Part shown: positions 10,687-22,324 of the stretch, in pieces | Position numbering within the stretch: position 1 is the first letter of the stretch | How the letters are laid out: each line of letters opens with the position of its first letter | Origin: Elgaria multicarinata webbii | Lineage: Eukaryota > Chordata > Lepidosauria > Squamata > Anguidae | NCBI RefSeq assembly: GCF_023053635.1 | Contig: NC_086178.1 | Coordinates: 90,256,226 to 90,320,225 of the forward strand | Length of the DNA stretch: 64,000 nucleotides | Reading direction: 5' to 3' | Position numbers and translations under genes: made by a program | The notes under the pieces: generated by a model | The model's input: only the letters and a program-made list of their open reading frames with translations | The model's database searches: none | What the model was told of the DNA's origin: nothing

Positions 10687-11279
10687 ACCCTAACCCTGGC
10701 TAGCCTTTCGCTGCAGCAATTGCTACCCACTGGGATCCCCTAACAAGGGGGATCCCCTTTCCTTAGCAGCACCCAGGAGAAAATTGACATGATCACAGCT
10801 GGGCCTCAGTCTGTGTGGCGAATGTCTTATAAGGGCCGCCCCCGCCCCCACCCCACCCCCAAGTGCATTTATTTTAGTAAGTGGGATGAGTCAGGCTTTT
10901 CATTTCTGAAACTCAGAGACGGGCAGAGTCAGAGCTTGCCAAACATGGCTTTATGATGCAATGAGTGTGACAAAAGAGAGGTGGCCCGCGTTACAGGGAA
11001 CTCCGTGGCTTTGCAGCCTGCATGCCACATGATTTCAAGGGCCAGGGTCACGAGAGCAGGCCTTTCCTGGATGGCAAAACACCCGTCCTGTCTGTCGCGC
11101 TGTCCTGCCTTACAATACCCTGATTGGCAATTCTGTTCCGTCTCCTCCTAAAGCTGCTGAATAGATTGTGGCGATGTCAGCAGCTTCCTTGGTTGATGTG
11201 TCCAAACTCTCTTGAGCACAGCACTGAGCACGTGAATGGCCTTTTGGCATGCTTGTTTTTCGTTTCCTAAAGTGTAGGG

Positions 11280-11596
11280 CAGGGGTGTTGAACCTCTTTC
11301 TGCCCGAGGACCGGATTCCATTTCTCAGACACAGGGGGAGGGGGCATTCCAATGGTGGGCGGGGCCAAATGCAAAGGGGGCAGGGCCGAAATACCAGCAT
11401 ATTTTAGCTTAACACTGTTAAGGGCAGTAGCGAAGCCTTAGGGGGGCATTTCTACCTTGTAGAATGGGGGGGATATGCACAAAAGTCGGGAAACCACCCA
11501 GTGATTGGTGGGCAGGGCCAGAGGAAAGGGCGGGGCTTTCTGGGGAACACCCAGATGGTCAGATTTGCTCCCCAGGTCTGAGACTCTGTACCTTTG
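11280..11596 (+). mobile_element. hAT family H, complete copy
   Basis: It starts CAGGGGTGTTGAACCT and ends GTACCTTTG. The flanks gtgtaggg (11272-11279) and ctgtaggg (11597-11604) match at 7 of 8, an 8-bp target duplication as hAT elements make. It is 317 bp with no coding capacity. Confidence 0.75.
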
Positions 11597-11762
11597 CTGT
11601 AGGGTGTGAGCCAGACTGGGCCCACACTATATAGGAATTTAACCCTTTGTCCCTGCCATTGTTACAGTCAGGACCTGGGGAGGCTCTGCTGCAGCACCTA
11701 TTTGGCCCGAGATCAAAGCAGACATTGCTAGTCTTTTTAAGGGAGCTTTCTCCTATTCACAT

Positions 11763-11876
11763 CTTTCCAGATGTTTTAGACTACAACTCCCACCAGCCCC
11801 ACCCAGTATGGCCAATGTTCAGGGATGCTAGGAATTGTAGTTCAAAACATCTGGAGGGCACCAGGCTGGGAAAAGC
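11763..11876. repeat. Family B palindromic repeat
   Basis: gactacaactcccaccagcc on one side and ggaattgtagttcaaaacatctgg on the other. Confidence 0.7.
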
Positions 11877-11972
11877 GGGATTTAGAATATTCCACAGTCA
11901 TTGAATTATAATTACACCTCTTCCCTTACAAGGTGACATCTCTGAAGTCACCCCATCTAGAATTAATTATGA

Positions 11973-12090
11973 GGGCACAATCCTGTGGATGTTTAGACAG
12001 GAAAAAGGTCCTACAATTCCCAGTATTCCCAGCCAGCATGGTGGGAATTGTAGGACTCTTTTTTGCCTAAACATGCGTAGGATTGTGCCC
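11973..12090. mobile_element. PIF/Harbinger-like MITE family C, complete
   Basis: The terminal inverted repeat GGGCACAATCCT...AGGATTGTGCCC is flanked on both sides by TGA. The inside is a long palindrome with tcctacaattcccag. The 3-bp duplication points to PIF/Harbinger, but assignment rests on length alone. Confidence 0.65.
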
Positions 12091-12382
12091 TGACTGAGTT
12101 AATAGGAGCTCTACTCCCAAGTAAATATACATATAATCGCAGTTGGGCAGACCAATCTAATGAGGGTGAGTGAGGGAAAATTCCTGGCAGAGCAACCACC
12201 AAATTCAAAGCCCTCCCAGGGAGAATAAGATTGCGGCCTTTGTCTGAAATGCATTGCTACATTTGAAGGTGGTTTACAAAATAAACTTTTGTTCGTGTAC
12301 TGCTTGATTCTAGACATTTTTATGCAGAAGTCTCACTGAACAGAATAGGGCTTATTCCCACCTAAGTGAGCATAGGATTTAA

Positions 12383-12462
12383 GCCATTGTAAACTGCCCA
12401 GAGAGCTTTGGCTATGGGGCGGTATATAAATGTAATAAAATAAATAAATAACTAAATAAGCA
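12383..12462 (+). mobile_element. LINE 3' tail (L2/CR1 group), short
   Basis: tgtaaactgcccagagagctttggctatgg with an AATAAATAA end. A family-K piece (tcactgaacagaatagggcttattcccacc) precedes it. Confidence 0.75.
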
Positions 12463-12577
12463 TCAAGAAAACATGCAAACCAGGTGGCGACCAGCTTGTC
12501 TTGAGAGAGAATGACAGAGCAATTCTTCATAACACATGAGTGTGCGTGCGCACGCATGTGCACTGCTGAACAATGAC

Positions 12578-12850
12578 TTAAGAACATAAGAAGAGCCCTG
12601 CTGGATCAGACCAAGGATCCATCTAGTCCAGCACACTGTTCACACAGTGGCCAACCAGCCATCGGCCAGGGATGACCAAACAGGACATGGTGCAACAGCA
12701 GCCGCCCACCCACCCCATGTTGCCCAGCAACTGATGCACACAAGCTTATTGCTTCGACTACTGGAGATAGCACACAACCATCAGGGCTTTGCCTCCAGGA
12801 ATTTATCCAACCCCCTTTTGAAGCCATCCAGATTTCTGCAGACTTCTGCT
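12578..12850 (-). mobile_element. CR1/L3-like LINE 3' end
   Basis: The plus strand reads taagaacataagaagagccctgctggatcagacc, the reverse complement of a common reptile LINE end. It continues to cccttttgaagccatccag. Confidence 0.8.
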
Positions 12851-12879
12851 TTTCCCGCACCCTAAACCGCCTGCTTTGA

Positions 12880-14015
12880 GTAAGCATACCATGGCCCAGT
12901 TCCCCAGATTCTGATGCCACAGTTTGCATAATATGCAAATATCTGCTAAGTATGTATACTGCAGATGCTGTATTAGCATGCCAAACATACATCATTTCCA
13001 GGGGGCACTTGATGCATCTACCAAGCAAGAAAAAGGGCTAATACCCAATTGCAAGTTTGGATTTGTTCACTTTGCAAAACAGGCTACAGAACAGCATCCT
13101 CCCAACTAAACCTGCATTGAATTCGTTTCCAAAAATTCACCAGTGCGAAGATGGCATCAGTCTGGCTCTCTTCACTGTGATCCTGGAAAACTGACTTGCA
13201 ACAACCACTGATCTTTGAGGATTGGGGTGATAGCGGCAGGGCTTTCCCCCTAGTGCCAAATAATTCAGAGACTAACAGCCATAACGGCAGTCTGATGCTA
13301 TCATCAGGGGAGTGTTATTTTGAGCATATAAAAGGGTGCGACTGAATATATGAACTTTGAGCAGTGGCGTCACAGCGGAAGCAAACTTGCTGCATTTTGT
13401 TCATACTTACCTACGTGATACTTACCATATTCTTGCTAAGATCAAGCTCAGGGGAAACTGTTTTCTGCATGTTTGCGGTGTATAAAACTGTGCTTGTCAG
13501 TGATTGGCTGTAGAGGTCGTACCCTCCCACTTCCCCACCTACTTTAGAGTAGTTTTTCAATTCCTTTAAAATAGGCCAGGCAATTCTGTGGCCCCTCCAT
13601 GACAGTGGATCAATGATACCATCGGATCTCTGACGTTGCACCACCATCCCTCCATTGATGATGGTGTATTTTGGGATACACCTCTGTTTCTGGAACACAG
13701 GATTACGCCTTTATTTTTGTCTTTAAGGTGCTATGCAAACATACCTTTAAAAAGTTGCAAGTGCTTTAAAACATAAAAAGGCAGGGGGATCAGGGAGTGG
13801 ATGTACAAGATAGACGATGTAACCAGCATTTGATCTGTGCCCATCTGTCAAAAGAATTGCGAAGGTGCGGGAAGGGAAGTTGGGCTTGCTTCATGAGAGG
13901 AAAAACAACTATCGTGTACTGGTAAATGTTGAAGTGCATGTGCTCATCATGACAGACCCAGTAGCCCCGCCCCCAATGTAGGGCTAAAAATGCAGGCAGC
14001 GGCATTGATACATAC
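12880..14015. other. Intergenic DNA, nothing firmly recognised
   Basis: Several small ORFs show no family resemblance. Confidence 0.4.
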
Positions 14016-14019
14016 AGGT

Positions 14020-14253
14020 GAAGACCTTTTTATTCTCCCAGTATTTTAACAGTCTATAAATAAATTTTAACTTGGTGTTTTAAATTTGTAATTTTGCATT
14101 GCTGCTGTTTTTATCTGGTTGAGCTTTTATATTGTATTTTATAGTATGGTTTTATACTGTTGTTTTATACTTTGAATGTTTTTAATTTTTGTGAACTGCC
14201 CAGAGAGCTCCGGCTATTGGGCGGTATAGAAATGTAATAAATAAATAAATACC
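14020..14253 (+). mobile_element. LINE 3' end (L2/CR1 group)
   Basis: It starts ggtgaagacctttttattc and ends agagagctccggctattgggcgg with AATAAATAAAT. Confidence 0.8.
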
Positions 14254-14787
14254 AAAAGAACAGCAGAGCTTTCAGCCACCATACTGGGAAGATCTCCTGC
14301 AGATTTTCTTCTTTAACCATGGATCTCCCTCTGTGTCCCTAAAGAGGGAGGTCTACAGCAGTCCATGGCCCCTCAGACGTCCCGCAAGGGGGCATAGAGT
14401 TGCTTCCCTAAATGTTGTACCAATTTACGTGACAGAGAAATTAATTCTAAAGCACCTATGTTTTTACACAACACTCATCTCTGTTGTAGAGGCAACACCT
14501 TCCTCTTCTTACTTACACAGCAGGGTCATTCCATCCCCAGTTAGCCCTTGGCCATTGCGGGCTTTATATTTAACATGAATAACAGCATTAAAAGGGCCTT
14601 CTTTTTTTTAGTCAAGCCAAAACACATTTCGAATCAATTAATCTACCGGGTTAATGGACCCCACATGATGTCAGCCATATAAATAAATTGTTTCACAGTC
14701 AGCATAGCAGCAAATGGATAGAAGACTGAGAAATACAGATGCTGCAAAAATGGGATCAACATGCATTCATGAGAAACATGTGGCCTT

Positions 14788-14898
14788 CCCCAACCTGCTG
14801 CCCTCCAGATATTTTGGGACCTCAATTCCTATCAGCCTCAGCCAGGAATCCTGGGAGATGTAGTCCAACACATCTGGAAGGCATCAGGTTGGGGAAGA
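14788..14898. repeat. Family B palindromic repeat
   Basis: cttccccaacctgctgccctccag is balanced by ggcatcaggttggggaag, and the inner arms match well. Confidence 0.8.
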
Positions 14899-14935
14899 CA
14901 AGTTCCAAATCTGATTTATCCACCTCTTTTTAAGC

Positions 14936-15043
14936 AGTTTATTTATTTATTAAATTTATATACCGCCCCATAGCCGAAGCTCTCTGGGCAGTTTACAAAA
15001 GTTTAAAACAGTGAACATTAAAAAAAGTGTACAAAGTTTAAAA

Positions 15044-15046
<3 letters not shown>
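14936..15046 (-). mobile_element. LINE 3' tail (L2/CR1 group), followed by (AT)n
   Basis: ttatttatttatt at the start and ccgccccatagccgaagctctctggg show the reverse complement of the tail. An (AT)n run at 15048-15084 abuts it. Confidence 0.8.
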
Positions 15047-15084
<38 letters not shown>

Positions 15085-15087
<3 letters not shown>

Positions 15088-15777
15088 TGCAAAATAAGAG
15101 AGAGGCTGAAGCTGTTCTTGCCTTGCATATTATTCAAATTACCAAATTACCAATGTGCCAGTAAAACTGGCCCCTGGAAGCAGACTTTGCATTAATCGAT
15201 GGGTGTAACAAACGGGAATTGGGATCTTTCCACACATTTTCTCAAAGTCTGCTTGATTGTTTTTTGTTTGTTTGTTGCTGGCTTCCAAGGCCTTTCATTT
15301 CAGGAAAAGAGCAAGAGAGGAAAAACCTGTCGCTTCTGTCCGCTCAAATAACCTTCAAAGTGTTGCTATGGACTTTTTGTCTTGTAGAGTCTCTAGAGAG
15401 AGGCTAAAAAAAAAAGGGCAAAGAGAAGTATGAACTTCCCCTGCTGGGTTCAATGGTGAGATCACATTTGATGACTGTGACCATTTCAAAGTGAAAATTC
15501 TTAACCATTTCACCTAGCACAGCAGAAATAACACCCAGGTGCCCCCACCTCCCGCCGTTCCATGAGTTTGGCCTACACGTTTATTCCCTGGCGTTATTCT
15601 TAGCATCAGTTTTGTGCCTTTCTGCACACAGGCAATTTTATCTGATTTAAGGCATGTGGGTAAAAACAACCACCACCACCCCGAACAATAAACATTAACA
15701 GATCTGAGACCAGGCCTACTCCTCCTCCATAAGTTCTGTCTCTTTCCCCATCAGATTGCACATTTGGTGCCATAGTG
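15085..15777. other. Intergenic DNA, nothing recognised
   Basis: No repeat family or exon was identified. Confidence 0.4.
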
Positions 15778-16173
15778 TAGGGTGACCATATGGAAAGGAT
15801 GACACGGCTCCTGTATCTTTAACAGTTGCATAGAAAAGGGAACTTCAGCAGGTGACATTTGTATGCATGCAGCACCTGATGAAATGCCCTCTTCATCACA
15901 AACAGCTAAAGCTGCAGGAGCCCTGCCCTATTTTGTATCTGGTCAAGATGCCAGGGCTCCTGTGGCTTTAACTGTTTGTGATGAAGAGGGAATTTCACCA
16001 GGTGCTGCATGCATACAAATGACATCTACTGAATTAATTATTATTACATTATTATTATTTATTACATTTGTATACCGCCCCATTGCTGAAGCTCTCTGGG
16101 GAGTTTACATAAAGATTCTATCCAACTGTTAAAGATACAGGAGCCCTGTCCTCCTTTTCATATGGTCATCCTA
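15778..16173. mobile_element. hAT MITE family A, copy A3, holding a LINE tail
   Basis: It runs from tagggtgaccatatgg to ggtcatccta. A minus-strand LINE tail (taccgccccattgctgaagctc) is inserted at about 16036-16116. The flanks no longer show a clear duplication, so this copy is older. Confidence 0.85.
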
Positions 16174-16587
16174 CTGTTAGCCCTCAAACCTGAAGGCTGG
16201 ACAGGCCACTCTCTAACACTACCACAGTGTTTAAAGCTGGCACAAGACATTTTGCTATCTGAGGCAAAGGACAAATGGCACCCTCTCCCATGTCCGTATA
16301 CTGAAGCCGACTGGACTGGCAGCTGAATCTTACTCCAAGACTTCCAATGGGATAGTGTCCTCCACCACACCTGAGGCAGAAGAATAGTTTAGGGGCCTGG
16401 GGCCAGTTATGGGGCCTACACAGTTCTGCCCTCCAACAGAGGGGAACAACCAGAGAATTCATGAAGAACAGCTGGCAGGCTGCCAACGCTGCCCTGTCCC
16501 CTAGCATTTGCCACCTGAGCTGATTACTTCGCTCTACCTAATGGTAGGGCTGGCTCTGACAGTATTGCCTGCAACTGTTGCCTGCTC

Positions 16588-16668
16588 TAACACAGCCTTC
16601 CCCAACCTGCTCTTCTGGGAGTTGTAGTCAACACACATCTGGAGGGCACGGGTTGAGAAAGGCTGGCC
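16588..16668. repeat. Family B palindromic repeat, internally deleted
   Basis: It goes from cagccttccccaacctg straight to gggagttgtagtc and catctggagggca, so much of the left arm is lost. Confidence 0.6.
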
Positions 16669-16669
16669 T

Positions 16670-17590
16670 GTCATCTGCCACAAAATGGAATCACACAATA
16701 CCGGGGTGGGGGGAATAGCGGGTGTGACGGTGAAATCAGGCTGGAATGCTCCCCTTCCCCTGCATTAAAAAAAATAAAATGCACCCCCCCCCCCAAAAAA
16801 AACCCTTTCAAGCAGAAAATCAGAGCAGCAAACACCTGGGTAAACAACACAACTCATCTTTCTTTGCGGGGAGGGTTGCATGTTTTTCTTTTCTGTTTTA
16901 ACGTAGAAGTACATTAAAAAATAAGACCTTTTGCCCCTACTTGCTGTCTACCTTCTCTTCCTGCTTTATGAGTATACTCAGCAGCCAGAGTTAGGCAGCC
17001 AGTGCTTTTAATCACACAGCGCACTAACCCCTTAACTAGTCCTGTGTCTCTTGCCTGCCAAGAACACCTGGCATTGGTATTCAGCAGAAATTATGCAAAG
17101 CGGGGACATTAACATACATTCCCTTGCTTCTAAGGTTCAAGTGTGTGTGTTTCTTTTTGGCAAGGATTGCAGTAAGAGAGGAAAACATGAGGAGAGTCGC
17201 GGGTGGGGTGGGGACTGGGTTTAAATTGCCAGTGGGGTTGTGGGAGGGCAATAACAAGCTGCACAAGACATCAGACTAGGGGGAGCTTGTTCAGAAGAGG
17301 AGCAAATGGATTTCAGTAGGGCTGGAGACATGATTCCTAGGGAGGCTGATCGGTTCACTCCTCCTCACAGTCAGGATTAGATTGCAGAAAATCAGAGCAC
17401 TTTAAAAGCATTTGCCATGGGTGCTTTTATTCATCCTACCTAATAACTGTAGCATGCACTCTCTCACCTTTTCTTCCTTTGAGCAGTGGGAAATGTGCCT
17501 TTGGCATGCACGCATGCAGAGTACATGGGTTCAGTCAATTATTTTGACTGAGTTGCAAAACTAGTCAGTTGACTGGAAATAATATGAAGA
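16670..17590. other. Intergenic DNA, nothing recognised
   Basis: Homopolymer runs (C9 and A runs near 16780) and short TG repeats only. Confidence 0.4.
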
Positions 17591-17593
17591 ATA

Positions 17594-17768
17594 ATCATAG
17601 AATCTTAGAATAGTAGCATTGGAAGGGGCCTATAAGGCCAACAAGTCCAACCCCCTGCTGAATGCAGGAATCCACCTTAAAGCATACCTGAAAGATGTCC
17701 AGCTGCATCTTGAAGGCCTCAAGTGTGGGAGAGTCCACAACCTCCCCAGGTAATTGGTTCCATTGTCA
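17594..17768 (-). mobile_element. CR1 LINE 3' end
   Basis: The plus strand reads atcatagaatcttagaatag, ggaaggggcctataaggcc and aagtccaaccccctgc, the reverse complement of the CR1 end at 9659-9904. Confidence 0.9.
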
Positions 17769-17870
17769 TATTGTTGCACCCAATGGTGCTCCTGCATCCA
17801 TTTCCACCCCTCTCCACTAGAAGCCTTTCCTGGCTACATCTGATTTCTGAGCATTCGCTACACTACCCAT

Positions 17871-18007
17871 ATCAGCCTTCCTCAACCTGGTGTCCTCCAG
17901 ATTTGCCCTACAGCTTCCAGCCTTCCTGACCATTGACTATACAGGCCAGGGCTGATGGGAGTTGAAATTCAAAACATCTGGAGGGCCTGGACACCAGATT
18001 AGGGAAG
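17871..18007. repeat. Family B palindromic repeat
   Basis: cagccttcctcaacctggtgtcctccag on the left and gatgggagttgaaattcaaaacatctggagggc on the right. Confidence 0.7.
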
Positions 18008-18009
18008 AA

Positions 18010-18920
18010 CATCATACAAGTTTCCATACTTTTTCTCAGTCAGAGACAGGATCTTTGAATTTTTATTTAATTTTTTTTAAGGGGGAACCCAAAGCTCAGT
18101 TCTTTGCAAAGGCATCCATATTGGGGCTTTGGTAGTAGCTGCACATTCATTGGGTTGAATTCCACTCATGGAGGATTTTTCCATCCAGTTTTAGGGCATC
18201 TCTCCCTTCCCTGGCAACACAGCCTACGCCATTCAACAGGGTACCCCAATAGTTTGTGTAGCATTTGTGGGGCTGAGTGGGTGGGTTGAAGCACTGCCAT
18301 GGAAAGGATTTTGCTCTGCCAGCCCAGTTGCATGTACCTAACTCTGGATCCTGCCCACTGAAACCTAATCAATTGATTCATTTGTTAGAAAGGCAGATAA
18401 TTGGTTGACAGCCCCACTTCTAACCCAAACATATGTATACATGGACAAATATCACCAATAAACAAATGGTATCACAGGGCAGCATGGAACGATTTATTTG
18501 CTACCATTTTGTTACTTGGGAAACCTGATAATCTGAATGCTGCCATTCCTGTCTTGTAATGGAAACAACATCTCCTGGAACTGTGGCGTCTTACATAACG
18601 ATTCCTAAGTAAACTTTCAGGTGTGTTTTTGGAAAGCTGTGCCATCCCTGGTCAGGTTGACCTGAGTGGAGCTGCTCCCCATGTGCTGAGGGAGCCATTC
18701 ATAAAGTACAATCCAAGAATAAAGAGATGTCATTCTTCATGGCCCATAGCTCACCCAAGCCCTTTTTGGATCACTCCCAGGACAGCAGAATCGGTGTCGG
18801 TTGTGAGAGCAATTAAACTTGGTGGAGCTGCTAGAGTATATCAATCACAATACTTCCAAAACTCTGAGAATGCCCTGAAAAGATTATGTTCTCAGGACAA
18901 TAAAGGAAATATTATGGTTG
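18010..18920. other. Intergenic DNA, nothing recognised
   Basis: The ORFs are short and resemble no protein family I know. Confidence 0.4.
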
Positions 18921-18924
18921 CAAA

Positions 18925-19010
18925 CTTATGCACACTTACCTGGGAGTAAGGCCCAGTGAACTCAGTGGGTCTTACTTTGGAGTAGACATGCCTAGGATTG
19001 TGCTGTACAT
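18925..19010. repeat. Family K palindromic repeat, well preserved
   Basis: cttacctgggagtaaggccc is paired with gggtcttactttggagtag, between tatgcaca and gcctaggatt ends. Confidence 0.7.
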
Positions 19011-19439
19011 CGGAATACAAGAATGTCAGACGTGTCAAACAGAATACCGTTCCTGGGCAGTTCTTCAAACTGCAGGTGGGAGAATAAGTAAAACAACTCC
19101 TCTCCCAGTTTTAATATGGTTTGTTTACTTGCTGAATGGCTTTTGAAGGCTGGTGGTTCCTAGGTATTGTATTTGTGGAATGTTCCACCTGCTTGTGTGG
19201 GGACTGAAAGAAACAGTTAGCCAGCGAATGCGAAAAGAAATGGTGCAGCTCATTAGCAGGAAGCAGCCTGAGGCGGCTGTATATTTGGGACAGGAGGATG
19301 ACAGGAGCTGCATTAAGGTTCAGCACTGCCTATCTGACAGCCTGCCTGATTCCCTTGTGTTCACAGCATATATTTGTACACCCACAGATATTTAAACCTC
19401 TAGTACTCTCTCCTTACCCACAGTACTGGCAAGGTGCCT

Positions 19440-19680
19440 TCAATGGACCCCCGCCCTCACTGCTGTTGTGACCAGGTGCTCTGTCGCCTCTTCCTTGTCA
19501 TTGCTACCACTTGCTTGCTTGGCCTGCAGAGCGCCAGAGAGCAAGCAGGCCGGGGCACCTATTGTTTCTCCTTGTCCCCACCACCACTGTTGTTTAGGCC
19601 AGAGCAAGAGGCAAAAGGAGGAGCAATTCTAGGAGGCTCTTGGCAGTGGGTCCCTACTGGTGGTCCCTCAGAAGTCTTTC
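19440..19680 (+). repeat. Family G diverged repeat (partner at 25450-25740)
   Basis: Both share ttgctaccacttgcttgctt/ttgctatcatttacttact, agagcaagcagg.cggggcacct and a ggtccct(g/a)ctgg block. The type is unknown. Confidence 0.45.
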
Positions 19681-19722
19681 CACTTAGGGAAAAGAGCATG
19701 AAGGGCTCGTCCACATGGGCAT

Positions 19723-19801
19723 TTTGCCCCTGGATTGCTTCGGAGTGGCGGCAGGTGATGTACATGACACAGCCGCCACTCTGAAGCAATCCAGGGGCAA
19801 A
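19723..19801. repeat. Perfect-class hairpin, 30-bp arms
   Basis: Arms 19723-19752 and 19772-19801 match at 29 of 30 bases around a 19-nt loop (gcccctggattgcttcgg against its complement). It lies in a GC-rich stretch with related pieces to about 20200. Confidence 0.9.
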
Positions 19802-20525
19802 GCCCCGAAGCTCCGCACTAAAGAAGTCAGGGACTTACCCCGACTTTTTTAGATTGGCGCAAGGCTCCACACCTCTGCGGAGCCTTGTTTAGAAAAAATA
19901 AATAAAATTTAAAGGGGGTGGTGGAAATCCCACCAGGGAAGGACCACCCCATTCCTCCCCCCTTGTCCCCCTGTTAGCTGTAAATGCGATCCTTCGCATT
20001 TACAGCTAAAGAAACAAAACAACACGTCAGCCCCATTTTCCCCTTAAAACCCCACTAACGAGAGAAGAGGAGGCGTGGATGCTCCCAGGCGCCCCCGGAC
20101 CAGCTTCATGGGTGCTTGAGTGGGCGGGCGCGGCAGTGGCAGCACTGGAAAGCCCTCAACTGCACTCCTTCCCATGTAGACGCTGGGAAGGAGCGTCAAT
20201 GCAGCTGTGTCCTGGCTCCAACCACCAGGCACAGCATTACCGAAGTCATATAGACGGGAGCAAAGAGGTAGCACTGCAATGTGTGCATGTCCAACACTTT
20301 CCCTTCTCTCTCCATGCCAGCTCTGCCTCCGAGGAGATCCACTGGGTCTCAAAGGCTTCTTTGGTCAGGTAGAAGAACACAGGTGACTGTCACATTTGAC
20401 TAGATTTGGGCCATTGGCCAGCCAGTGACTCACCATGTCCTATATGAAATGCTGTTAATACTCTTTCTAATCATAACAAATTCTGACGTTCCAGGGTTTT
20501 TCTATTTCCCATTGGGATGTCTTTG

Positions 20526-20527
<2 letters not shown>

Positions 20528-20572
<45 letters not shown>
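20528..20572. repeat. (GT)n microsatellite
   Basis: About 22 units. Confidence 0.97.
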
Positions 20573-20574
<2 letters not shown>

Positions 20575-22205
20575 TTCCTTTTCTGACTCACACACAGTAA
20601 TAAGAAAATCAGGAGATGCTGTCTGATTGATGAGCAGGGCTGAGAACTGGAGCCAAGCTCTCTGTGTGTGTGTTGATGGGAGAAGCAGAAGGAAAGAGGT
20701 AATCACTACCATGTGTGAAAAGGAGGCTGAGCTCCTGAAAGGCGGGGCAATGCAGAAAGCAATGAGCAAGTTGGCAGGGACTGGATTGCTCTGGTTTGGG
20801 GCAGGACGGATTGTGCAAAGTCAGCTGTTTGGGGCTTTGTGTTTAATTTAACTGATGATTGTATTGAGTGATAACAGCCATGGCCCTTCATCTCACTAGG
20901 TACCTTTAGAAAGAACCCACTGTGGGGGCGGGGGGAGCTAGAGTGCTTTTAATATTAAAAAGAAAAAGGAAGTTCCCTTGCACATACCAAATGAAGGTGT
21001 CAGGGAGAAGAGTTCTAAGTTAACCTTTTCCCTGTGCTAATTTTGTAGAAGTAGATTCACAAACACACATGAAACAAGGAAGCATTCCATATGCAGTCTT
21101 CACCTCTGTAGCCTGAAGTGGAAGAGTCCATAAACAATTTTATCGCCTCCTCTGCAGTTTGTGTGAAGTAGGCCTCTATGGTACTAAGGCTGCAATCCTA
21201 ACAGGCCTTTGGGGGGGGGGGATGGAGGGCAATTTGCCCCAAACCCCACAGTGGGGAGCCCTTGACAAGCATTGTGTATAGGTGTGTGTATATGACAGCC
21301 CCACCTGAAAATCCCATTGCCCTGGGTCCCCAGATTCCTCTGGGTGGCCCTCATCCTATATTTACTTTCCTTGGAGTTAGCCCTGTTGAACTCAATGGGA
21401 GTAAATCAACATGTTATAACTAGTGCTGTCCGCTTATGAAAGATTGTTTAGTTGGTTAACCATCTGCCTCTTAGTTGATACATTTAGTCATTATATTTCA
21501 ATAAATCTGCATACTGCCAAAACTTTGATATAGGTAGGTGCCTTTTAGAAGACTTTGAAGGAATTGTGAGGTAACTTACAATCTAAGAAACAAAAACCTC
21601 CACTCATTGTTAGAAGGAACCACTGCTTTCACGTTTTCTTTTTCATTTGATATTACAGTAATATGTCAGGAACCAAAATTGTTCCAACTCTCTTCCAATT
21701 GTACCTTTTTCAATCATAATCGCAACAACTTAAATTTGCTGCCACATAGCAGCACATAGCAGCTCATATTTGCTCAGAAGTAAGCCCCTAAGTAATCCTA
21801 AACAGGCTAAATTAGGTTTGCACTGAATAGATTTAGTTAACTCACCTTTTGTTATTATATATTTTTAAAAAATCAATTCAGTGATACACATTATCATCTG
21901 TACTGTTCATTTCTTCCAGTCCTCATACAAAGGAAGCGGCCTCAGCCTGCTTCGCTCTTCAGCCATCTTCTCCACAAAGGGAAGACAAGGAGTGAAGCAA
22001 TTGAGCGACAATTCCTTTGCTTTCTTACCCCTCTGGATGGGTCGGCCGCATGGGTCAGATTTGGCATGTGGGTTGCAGGTTCCCCATCCCTTACTTTCTG
22101 TCTACCAACTGCTCTTGAACCATCCATCCATATCTACTTCTTAGTTACATGAGAGAACTTTTCAAAGGCAGTTGTAGTCCCCTATCTCTTGTCCTGAAGT
22201 TTATA
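20573..22205. other. Intergenic DNA with a family-K scrap near 21360-21410
   Basis: ttggagttagccctgttgaactcaatggg is the only recognised piece. Confidence 0.4.
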
Positions 22206-22208
22206 AAG

Positions 22209-22320
22209 GGAGTACACACTGACCCTGTTCGTGAACCATTCCTAAACATGCTCACTAACCATTTGCTGCAAAAAGGTTAGCGGCCTAACCGTGGCTTAGT
22301 GTGTTGTCTGAACAGGCCTC
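22209..22320. mobile_element. MITE family E, partial
   Basis: acatgctcactaaccatttgctgc and gcttagtgtgttgtctgaacaggcc match the right side of the element at 55446-55626. Confidence 0.6.
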
Positions 22321-22324
22321 TTTC

